Position numbers and translations under genes: made by a program. The notes under the pieces were generated by a model. That model did not search any database and was not told where the DNA came from. It saw nothing but the letters and a program-made list of their open reading frames with translations. A DNA stretch of 64,000 bases from Betaproteobacteria bacterium Ga0077540 (lineage in GTDB: Bacteria; Pseudomonadota; Gammaproteobacteria; Burkholderiales; Methylophilaceae): NCBI GenBank assembly GCA_001464125.1, contig LNEP01000011.1, forward strand, positions 124,001 to 188,000, read 5' to 3'. Below, in pieces: positions 57,311 through 64,000 of this stretch. Numbering within the stretch: position 1 is the first letter of the stretch; each line of letters opens with the position of its first letter.

Positions 57311-58678
57311 ATGGATGCACTCAAAACAGTACTCGCGGTGGATGATGAGCCCAATATGCGCCGCTTATTGGAAATTAGCCTGCGTCAGGCCGGTTACCGA
57401 GCGTTGGTGGCGGAGGATGGTAAACAAGCGTTGCATCTTATTAACACGCAAAATGTAGATTGTGTGGTGAGCGATTTGCACATGCCAGGGATGAATGGGC
57501 TAGCTTTGTTGGGGCAGATTCGTCAAGTATCTGAGCGCCTGCCGTTTATCATGGTCACTGCACAAGGCGAAGTCAAGACCGCGGTAGAGGCCATGAAACT
57601 GGGCGCCTCAGATTACATTCAGCGTCCGTTTGAGTTGGAAACGCTAGAGCTAGCGATTAGTAAAGCGCTCACCAACAATAGAATCGTGCTGGAAAACACT
57701 TTTTTAAAAGCGGACCAACAACCAGCAGAAAATGGATTAATTGGACAAAGTAAAGCCATGCTGGTGTTAAAGCAAATGATTCAACAAGTGGCGCCAGAAA
57801 AAGCCACGGTGCTGATTACTGGTGAAACCGGGACAGGTAAGGAGCTAATCGCCAAAGCTTTACATGCAGCCTCGCCCAGAAAAAACGCATTGTTTGTGGC
57901 AGTCAATTGTGCGGCGATTCCTGCTGATATTTTAGAGTCCGAGTTATTTGGGCACGAAAAGGGCGCCTTTACCGGTGCGGTTAAAGAGCGGGTGGGCAAG
58001 TTTGAGCTGGCTGATGGCGGCACGCTGTTCTTGGATGAGTTGACCGAAATGCCTATCCACCTGCAAGCCAAATTATTGCGCGTTTTGCAAGAGGGCGTGG
58101 TGGAAAAGTTGGGCGGTAATCGCCAAATTGCGCTAGATATCCGCGTGGTTGCTGCCACCAATCGTGACCCACAACAAGCGGTCAAAGATGGCAAATTGCG
58201 TGAGGATTTGTACTATCGCCTAAACGTATTTCAACTTAACTCACCTGCTCTGCGTGACAGAGATGAGGATATTGCATTGCTATCTCAGTATTTTCTGAAT
58301 AAACGCAGCACATCGCTTAGCGCTGAAGCACTCGGCTGTTTAAGCGCATATCGCTGGCCTGGCAATGTGCGAGAACTGGAGAACGTGTTGGAGCGCGCAG
58401 CCATTCTCTCTGGCGGAAAGGCCATTACCCCTGCACATTTGCCTGCCGATATTGTCGGGGCCGCTACACCAGCCATGGCGGCTACCTTTAATGCACTTGA
58501 GCACACAGCAGAGCACGAGCATGCATACTCTATTCCTCATGCCACCGCGCAGCTAGAGCGGCAATTGATAGAGGCCGCATTACGCGAATGTAAAGGCAAC
58601 AAAGCCAAAGCCGCCAAACTGCTGGAAATAAGTGAACGCTCGCTTTGGTATAAGCTAGAACAATACGAAATGAAGTAA
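57311..58678 (+). CDS. NtrC-family sigma-54-dependent response regulator
   Basis: A 455-residue regulator. The receiver domain has VLAVDDEPNMRRLLE, phospho-acceptor Asp55 in VVSDLHMPGMNG and IMVTAQGEVKTAVEAMKLGASDYIQRPF. The AAA+ domain has Walker A ITGETGTGKELIAKALH, the sigma-54 contact loop ESELFGHEKGAFTGA, Walker B GGTLFLDEL and the R-finger region. A Fis-type helix-turn-helix closes it (ALRECKGNKAKAAKLLEISERSLWYKL). It should activate sigma-54 promoters; the two such promoters found here, 7 kb away at 50.3-50.6 kb, are obvious targets. Confidence 0.95.
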   Translation: MDALKTVLAVDDEPNMRRLLEISLRQAGYRALVAEDGKQALHLINTQNVDCVVSDLHMPGMNGLALLGQIRQVSERLPFIMVTAQGEVKTAVEAMKLGASDYIQRPFELETLELAISKALTNNRIVLENTFLKADQQPAENGLIGQSKAMLVLKQMIQQVAPEKATVLITGETGTGKELIAKALHAASPRKNALFVAVNCAAIPADILESELFGHEKGAFTGAVKERVGKFELADGGTLFLDELTEMPIHLQAKLLRVLQEGVVEKLGGNRQIALDIRVVAATNRDPQQAVKDGKLREDLYYRLNVFQLNSPALRDRDEDIALLSQYFLNKRSTSLSAEALGCLSAYRWPGNVRELENVLERAAILSGGKAITPAHLPADIVGAATPAMAATFNALEHTAEHEHAYSIPHATAQLERQLIEAALRECKGNKAKAAKLLEISERSLWYKLEQYEMK

Positions 58679-58691
58679 ACCCATAACATGG

Positions 58692-58731
58692 TTGACAATA
58701 AAAATTAACAGTGTTAAGTTAACGTTGTTAA
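58692..58731 (+). promoter_or_regulatory. Promoter with overlapping TetR-type operator for the RND efflux operon
   Basis: The -35 TTGACA (58692-58697) and a weak -10 TAAGTT (58715-58720) are 17 bp apart. Over the -10 lies a 27-bp dyad with arms TTAACA (58705-58710) and TGTTAA (58726-58731) and an inner GTTAA-G-TTAAC (58713-58723). This is the size and placement expected for an autorepressed TetR-family operator, 26 bp before the regulator's start codon. Confidence 0.75.
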
Positions 58732-58756
58732 TTTAAATAAATATGTATGTAGTCTG

Positions 58757-59392
58757 ATGCCACCCAAACCAAAAACAGAACAAGAACGCGAACAATTTAG
58801 AACGCTGATTATTGATACAGCGCGTGATTTGTTTGTCAGCAAAGGCGTGGAGGCTGTCACCATGCGCGAGATTGCCAAGCGTATTGGGTATTCGGCCACC
58901 AGTATATATTTGCATTTTGCTGATAAAGAGTCTCTGATACGCGCCATTTGTGAGACTGATTTTTTAAAGCTGGCCACCACCTTAAAAGAGATCTTGGCGA
59001 TAGCAGACCCCATTGAGCGCATGATTGCATTTGGCGAGGGCTATGCCCGATTTGCGTTAGCCTTTCCAAACCATTACCGCTTGATGTTTATGACGCCGCA
59101 TTTGCCGAACGTCTCCGAAAATATGGCGTTAGAGAAAAATAACGCGGAGCAAGATGCCTATTTTCAGCTTAAAACCGTGGTGCATGATGTGTACCTTACT
59201 GGTGGATTTAAGCCCGATTTACAAGACTCGGAACTGATTACGCAAACCTTATGGGCTGGGATACACGGGGTATGCGCTTTACAGATTACTATGGCGGATG
59301 ATGATTGGGTAGAATGGCGACCAATCGAGGCTCGCTTAAGCATGATGCAGCAATTAATGCTATCAGGATTATTGAAAGAACAATATGCATAA
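58757..59392 (+). CDS. TetR family transcriptional regulator of the RND efflux operon
   Basis: A 211-residue protein. The N-terminal helix-turn-helix is DTARDLFVSKGVEAVTMREIAKRIGYSATSIYLHFADKESLIRAI. The C-terminal ligand domain is helical and resembles the WHG/TetR_C_33 type (FGEGYARFALAFPNHYRLMF, LWAGIHGVCALQI). It probably represses its own operon until a pump substrate binds. Its stop overlaps the adaptor gene's ATG by 8 bp. Confidence 0.93.
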   Translation: MPPKPKTEQEREQFRTLIIDTARDLFVSKGVEAVTMREIAKRIGYSATSIYLHFADKESLIRAICETDFLKLATTLKEILAIADPIERMIAFGEGYARFALAFPNHYRLMFMTPHLPNVSENMALEKNNAEQDAYFQLKTVVHDVYLTGGFKPDLQDSELITQTLWAGIHGVCALQITMADDDWVEWRPIEARLSMMQQLMLSGLLKEQYA

Positions 59393-60488
59393 AAAAACAT
59401 TTCTACTGCTGTTGCCACTATTGCTCAGTGCGTGCGATAAACCTGTTGAAACGGCACCCCCACCACGCCCTGCGCTGGTGATGAAAGTAGGCCAACATAG
59501 CCATCAAGACAATGAAATGGTGCTGGTGGGCGAGTTGAAATCACGCTATGAATCTAACGTTGGGTTCAGAATCGCAGGCAAAATTACTAAGCGCTTGGTG
59601 GATGTAGGTGCACAAGTTAAAAAAGGCCAAGTACTCGCCACCATTGATGCTAATGATGCCAACTTAAGCGCACAAGCGGCCAATGCCGATATTCAAGCGG
59701 CTGAAGCCAATTATGCACTGGCCAAAGCAGAGCTAGACCGCCAACGCCAGCTATTTGAAAAACAGTTTATTTCTAAATCTGCTTTGGATTTACGCGAGGC
59801 TGAATTTAAAACATCCGTCGCACGTTTAAAACAAGTCAAATCACAATCAGCTGTGACGGGCAACCAATCTAGTTACACCAAGTTAGTTGCAGACCGCGAT
59901 GGGGTCATTGCGCAAATCACAGCAGAGCCAGGTCAAGTGGTAGCTGCGGGCCAGCAGATTGCGCAAATTATTGATTATGGGCATATTGAAGTATTGGTAG
60001 CGGTGCCAGAGTCCAAAATGTCACACCTGCAAGTGGGGCAATCTGTGTTGGTGAAACTCTGGGCAAACACCGAAAAGACCTATCAAGGCAAAGTACGAGA
60101 AATCGCGCCCGCAGCCAATACTGCCACCCGCGCGTTTGATGTGCGCGTAGCGGTAGAAAACCCAGATGCGCAACTCAAAGTGGGTATGACGGCCGGTGTG
60201 GCGTTTGATACACAAGCCAGCCAAAAAATCGTCATCCCCAGTACCGCACTTACCGAACTAAATGGTCAAAAACAGGTGTGGGTGATTGATAAGGGCGGCA
60301 TTGCCAAGCTAAGAACTGTGGAATCTGGCGCATTTAATGAGCAAGGGATTGAAATCACCAGTGGCCTACAGCCAGGCGAGATGGTAGCGATTGCTGGCGT
60401 GCATACCTTGGTCAATGGCCAAAAAGTCATGCCGCAATTATCGGCTTCTGCCATGGCGCATGCGGCAACAGAAAGCGCACAACAATGA
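59385..60488 (+). CDS. RND efflux periplasmic adaptor (membrane fusion) lipoprotein
   Basis: A 367-residue HlyD/AcrA-type adaptor with a lipoprotein signal (TFLLLLPLLLSAC, Cys near residue 17). It has the lipoyl half-motifs VGFRIAGKITKRLVDVGAQVKKGQVLATID and TKLVADRDGVIAQITAEPGQVVAAGQ, a helical hairpin (about 85-145), a beta-barrel domain with VLVKLWANTEKTYQGKVREIAPAAN and a C-terminal membrane-proximal domain. It joins the RND pump to an outer-membrane channel. It overlaps TetR upstream and the pump gene downstream (ATGA). Confidence 0.94.
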   Translation: MHKKTFLLLLPLLLSACDKPVETAPPPRPALVMKVGQHSHQDNEMVLVGELKSRYESNVGFRIAGKITKRLVDVGAQVKKGQVLATIDANDANLSAQAANADIQAAEANYALAKAELDRQRQLFEKQFISKSALDLREAEFKTSVARLKQVKSQSAVTGNQSSYTKLVADRDGVIAQITAEPGQVVAAGQQIAQIIDYGHIEVLVAVPESKMSHLQVGQSVLVKLWANTEKTYQGKVREIAPAANTATRAFDVRVAVENPDAQLKVGMTAGVAFDTQASQKIVIPSTALTELNGQKQVWVIDKGGIAKLRTVESGAFNEQGIEITSGLQPGEMVAIAGVHTLVNGQKVMPQLSASAMAHAATESAQQ

Positions 60489-63400
60489 ATCCGGCTGATC
60501 AACAAGATAGCTCGCCAGACCATCAGCCGGAGAAGTCTAGGTTTAACCTTTCGTCTTGGGCGTTAAATAATCAAGTCATCGTCCTGTATTTCATGTTGCT
60601 GCTCACCTTTGCGGGTATGTTTGCCTACACGCAACTTGGTCAGTCCGAGGACCCGCCTTTTACGTTTAAAGTGATGTTAATACGCACCAGTTGGCCTGGC
60701 GCTAGCGCGGTAGAAGTAGAGCAGCAAATCACCGATAAAATTGAAAAGAAAATTCAAGAAGTTCCGCATTTAGGCTACTCCAGTAGCTATTCTCGCCCCG
60801 GGTTGTCTGTGATTTTTGTGGTGATTAAAGATGACACGTTCTCTGGAGAGATTCCGGAACTATGGTACCAAGTCCGCAAAAAAGTGGGCGATATACGCCA
60901 CACCCTACCCAGCAACATCGAAAGCCTAACTTTTAACGATGAGTTCAGTGATGTCTATGGCAGCATGTACGCGCTGACTGGGGATGGTTTTGATAATTTT
61001 GCGCTCAAGCAGCAGGCAGAGCGTATTCGTGCTGAGTTGCTCAAAATCAAAGACGTGGCCAAAGTGGATTTTTTTGGCGAGCAGAAGCAACGTGTATTTA
61101 TCGAGATATCCAATGCAAAACTCACGACGTTGGGCATCAGTGCAACCCAACTACTACAAACGTTGCAAACACAAAATGCCGTGGTGCGCGGTGGCACATA
61201 CGAGTCTCCGGATGAGCGTATCCGTATCGATGTGACAGGTCGATTCACCACATTGGATGATTTACGCAATTTAGAAATTCGTGCCAGTCAGCAGGCTTTC
61301 AAGTTGGGTGATGTGGCGCGTATCTATCGTGGCTATGAAGACCCACCGCAAGACACTGTGCGTTACAACGGCACAGATACTCTGTTGTTAGGGGTGAGCA
61401 TGGCTGAGGGTGGTGATGTAATTGCCTTGGGTAAACATTTGGATCAAACCATCCAAAAAGTGCAACAGCAATTGCCTGTAGGCTTAACACTCAGCACCGT
61501 CACCTCACAACCCAAAATCGTAGCAAATTCTGTACAAGATTTTGTTAAATCGCTGGTGGAAGCCTTGGTGATTGTGTTGGGCGTGAGCTTGCTATCCCTT
61601 GGATTACGCACAGGTATAGTTGTTGCGATTTCTATTCCTATCGTGATGGCGGCCACGTTTTTGGCCATGCATTATTTTGATATCGGGCTACACAAAATTT
61701 CCTTGGGCGCATTGATATTGGCGTTGGGGTTGCTGGTGGACGATGCCATTATTGCGGTAGAAATGATGTCTTCCAAAATGGAACAAGGATGGGATCGCAT
61801 ACGCTCGGCCTCATTTGCGTATACCTCCACCGCCATGCCTATGCTCACAGGCACCTTGGTTACAGTGGCTGGCTTTTTACCCATTGCCACCGCCGTGTCT
61901 TCCACGGGTGAATACACGCGCTCCATCTTTCAAGTCTCAGCCATTGCACTGATGATTTCATGGGTGGCGGCTGTAGTATTTGTGCCCTACCTTGGTTATC
62001 ACTTGTTGCCGGATTACAGTCAAAAGCCAGCCTCGCCTAAATGGATTGTTTGGATAAAACAGCGTTTAAACCTCAAAGATGCAGACGATGCCGCGCACCA
62101 TCATGACATCTACAATACCGCATTTTATGGTGCTTTCCGTCGCTTGGTTACCGCTTGCGTACGCTATAAAAAAACGGTGATTGTCATCACCATGTTGATG
62201 TTTGTATTGGCATTGGTCGGCTTTAGTAAAGTACAGCAGCAGTTTTTCCCGGACTCTACACGTTTGGAACTGGTGGTGGATTTACGTTTAACTGAAGGGG
62301 CTTCTTACCACGCCACAAACGCCGAGGTAAAACGTTTGGAGCATTGGTTGCAAGCATGGAATAAAGAGCATGCCGCGATAGATAATTTTGTTGCCTACAT
62401 CGGCACCGGTGCGCCACGTTATTATCTACCATTGGATGTGCAGTTGCCGCATCGAGGCTTTGCACAATTTGTCATTCTGACCAAAGATTTGGACATGCGT
62501 GAACGCCTGCGCTCAGATTTATTGCATCTGTTTGAACGTGACTTTCCAAGTTTGCGTGCTTCCGTATTGCGTTTAGAAAATGGTCCGCCGGTCGGGTTTC
62601 CGGTGCAGTTTAGAGTGGATGGCGCAGATATTCCTCAGGTACGCAGCATTGCCCATCAAATTGCAGAAGTGATGCGCGCCAACCCCAACCTCACCAATGT
62701 GCAATTGGGCTGGGAAGAGCCCAGCAAGGTCATGCATGTGAAAATTGACCAAGCTAAAGCCAGGTTGTTAGGGGTCAGTTCCGTTGATATTGCCAATATG
62801 CTTAACGGTGCAATGAGCGAGTTGTATGTGACCGAGTTTAGAGAGGGCAACGAGCGGATTGATATTGTGGCACGTGGGCCGGAAATAGAACGTCAACAAC
62901 TATCGCGTTTACCAGATTTGATGGTGTATACCCAAACCGGTAGAAGTGTGCCATTGTCACAGGTGGCTACCATTACTTCTGATTTTGAAGAGGGCGTGAT
63001 TTGGCGACGCAATCGCGTGCCATCGCTAACCGTGCGAGCACATTTGCGAGGGAACATGCAAGCACCTGTGGTGTCTGCACAAGTGGAAGAAAAAATTAAG
63101 CACCTGCGTGAGACGCTACCCATGGGTGTTACGGTGGAAACTGGCGGTGCGGTAGAAGAGTCTGCCAAGGGCGGCGCCTCCGTTGCCAAGGGTGTGCCGT
63201 TATTCATCGCGGTAGTAGTGACCTTGTTAATCATTCAGCTTCGTAGCTTCTCACGGGTTTTTCTAGTGATGCTCACCGCACCATTAGGGTTGATTGGGGT
63301 GACAGCGGCTTTGTTAATTTTTAATATGCCGTTTGGCTTTGTCGCCATGCTGGGTACCATTGCGCTGTCTGGCATGATTATGCGTAACTCGGTAATTTTG

Positions 63401-63679
63401 GTGGATCAGATTGATCAAGATAAATCCAACGGCTTGGCCGATTGGGAGGCTGTTGTGGAATCGACCATTCGTCGCTTTAGGCCAATTGTACTGACGGCGG
63501 CGGCAGCTATTTTGGCGATGATTCCACTGACACGCAGTGTGTTTTTTGGGCCAATGGCCGTGGCCATTATGGGTGGTCTGACGGCCGCCACCATATTAAC
63601 GGTGCTATTTTTGCCTGCTTTGTATGCGTTTTGGTATGGCATTAAAGTGGACGACCAAACAACAGCGGGTCGCACGTGA
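60485..63679 (+). CDS. RND family multidrug efflux permease (HAE1 type)
   Basis: A 1064-residue pump with 12 predicted helices and two large periplasmic loops, normal for AcrB-like permeases. The start has NNQVIVLYFMLLLTFAGMFAYTQLGQSEDPPFTFK. The proton-relay region of helix 4 is LGALILALGLLVDDAIIAVEMM with adjacent Asp residues. Helix 10-12 motifs include AMLGTIALSGMIMRNSVILVDQID and FRPIVLTAAAAILAMIPL. No outer-membrane channel gene is visible before the window edge. Confidence 0.95.
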   Translation: MNPADQQDSSPDHQPEKSRFNLSSWALNNQVIVLYFMLLLTFAGMFAYTQLGQSEDPPFTFKVMLIRTSWPGASAVEVEQQITDKIEKKIQEVPHLGYSSSYSRPGLSVIFVVIKDDTFSGEIPELWYQVRKKVGDIRHTLPSNIESLTFNDEFSDVYGSMYALTGDGFDNFALKQQAERIRAELLKIKDVAKVDFFGEQKQRVFIEISNAKLTTLGISATQLLQTLQTQNAVVRGGTYESPDERIRIDVTGRFTTLDDLRNLEIRASQQAFKLGDVARIYRGYEDPPQDTVRYNGTDTLLLGVSMAEGGDVIALGKHLDQTIQKVQQQLPVGLTLSTVTSQPKIVANSVQDFVKSLVEALVIVLGVSLLSLGLRTGIVVAISIPIVMAATFLAMHYFDIGLHKISLGALILALGLLVDDAIIAVEMMSSKMEQGWDRIRSASFAYTSTAMPMLTGTLVTVAGFLPIATAVSSTGEYTRSIFQVSAIALMISWVAAVVFVPYLGYHLLPDYSQKPASPKWIVWIKQRLNLKDADDAAHHHDIYNTAFYGAFRRLVTACVRYKKTVIVITMLMFVLALVGFSKVQQQFFPDSTRLELVVDLRLTEGASYHATNAEVKRLEHWLQAWNKEHAAIDNFVAYIGTGAPRYYLPLDVQLPHRGFAQFVILTKDLDMRERLRSDLLHLFERDFPSLRASVLRLENGPPVGFPVQFRVDGADIPQVRSIAHQIAEVMRANPNLTNVQLGWEEPSKVMHVKIDQAKARLLGVSSVDIANMLNGAMSELYVTEFREGNERIDIVARGPEIERQQLSRLPDLMVYTQTGRSVPLSQVATITSDFEEGVIWRRNRVPSLTVRAHLRGNMQAPVVSAQVEEKIKHLRETLPMGVTVETGGAVEESAKGGASVAKGVPLFIAVVVTLLIIQLRSFSRVFLVMLTAPLGLIGVTAALLIFNMPFGFVAMLGTIALSGMIMRNSVILVDQIDQDKSNGLADWEAVVESTIRRFRPIVLTAAAAILAMIPLTRSVFFGPMAVAIMGGLTAATILTVLFLPALYAFWYGIKVDDQTTAGRT

Positions 63680-63695
63680 AGCATGGCAATTCAGT

Positions 63696-63701
63696 TATAA
63701 T
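63696..63701 (+). promoter_or_regulatory. Candidate -10 element for pcm
   Basis: TATAAT lies 28 bp upstream of the pcm ATG, in the short spacer after the RND gene. No clear -35 sits at the right distance. It suggests pcm is not simply part of the efflux operon. Confidence 0.4.
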
Positions 63702-63728
63702 TAAACGATACAAATGAAGAGGTTAAGC

Positions 63729-64000
63729 ATGAACGCAGCAACAGCTAACACTAAGATTGAAACCGCACGATTCAATATGATTGAGCAGCAAATCCGCACA
63801 TGGGATGTGCTAGACCCCACCGTGTTGCAGTTGCTCAACGATGTGCCACGTGAGGCCTTTGTGCCTGTCGCTTATCAAGGACTGGCATTTGCCGATTTGG
63901 AAATTCCGCTAGGGAATGGCCATGTCATGCTGAGCCCTAAGTTGGAAGCACGGATGTTACAAGCACTGAGTGTTAAAAAGACAGACCGAGTATTGCATGT
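63729..64000 (+). CDS. pcm: Protein-L-isoaspartate O-methyltransferase (partial, 3' end beyond window)
   Basis: An ATG at 63729, preceded by GAGG seven bases earlier, opens a frame that runs off the right edge after 90 codons. The product ARFNMIEQQIRTWDVLDP, then VPREAFVPVAYQGLAFADLEIPLG and MLSPKLEARMLQAL, matches the N-terminal region of PIMT family enzymes, which repair isoaspartyl damage or have lost that role in the shorter 'pcm-like' branch. The SAM-binding motif would begin at the cut end (VLHV). Confidence 0.88.
   Translation, partial: MNAATANTKIETARFNMIEQQIRTWDVLDPTVLQLLNDVPREAFVPVAYQGLAFADLEIPLGNGHVMLSPKLEARMLQALSVKKTDRVLH

Overview
The window reads as a chromosomal segment of a methylotrophic betaproteobacterium, most likely family Methylophilaceae (Methylotenera/Methylophilus type). 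This is inferred from the divergent mreBCD / gatCAB pair, metXW, the trpE-G-D-(DUF3465)-C-hemB run, a formaldehyde-activating-enzyme family protein, a SoxH-like 'quinoprotein relay' metallo-hydrolase and moderate GC. Genes are dense, operons are tight, and there are no insertion sequences, integrases, rRNA genes or complete tRNA genes.

Layout. 1-2.5 kb: mreB-mreC-mreD (minus; mreD runs off the left edge). 2.7-6.0 kb: gatCAB (plus). 6.0-9.2 kb: pyrE-DUF4124 (minus) diverging from xthA and an M48-like protein (plus). 9.2-13.1 kb: metX-metW-ampG-like-DUF1223 (minus). 13.2-17.7 kb: gamma carbonic anhydrase-like protein (plus), then hemA-prfA-prmC and a HAD phosphatase (minus). 18.0-25.0 kb: rpe-gph, then trpE-trpG-trpD-DUF3465 lipoprotein-trpC-hemB (plus). 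25.0-29.2 kb: accessory genes around a structured intergenic repeat: cytochrome b561, SoxH-like hydrolase, DoxX, GNAT, Fae paralogue and two small unknown proteins. 29.2-40.2 kb (minus): two giant AsmA-type proteins (DUF748 and AsmA), mutY, a peroxiredoxin-like protein, uppP, a YidB-like protein and rluB. 40.2-42.8 kb: an AT-rich DUF262/HNH (GmrSD-like) putative defence gene. 42.8-46.5 kb: GlcG/HbpS, a DUF1269-like protein and thiC with a TPP riboswitch.

The most interesting part is 46.5-58.7 kb. A minus-strand operon encodes a thermostable-hemolysin-family protein, an AMP-dependent acyl ligase, a TenA/haem-oxygenase-fold diiron-type protein and a short-chain dehydrogenase. It diverges from two phosphoethanolamine transferase genes. 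The 370-bp intergenic region holds two textbook sigma-54 promoters facing outwards (TGGCAC-N5-TTGC on each strand) with a perfect 23-bp palindrome between them. Just downstream lie a periplasmic-binding/porin pair, a Cache-HAMP histidine kinase and an NtrC-type sigma-54 activator. I infer one regulon: envelope signal, kinase, NtrC-type activator, shared enhancer, then lipid A/envelope modification plus an uncharacterised acyl-metabolite pathway.

The right end carries a TetR-regulated RND efflux operon with a clear dyad operator over its promoter, and the start of pcm, cut by the window edge.
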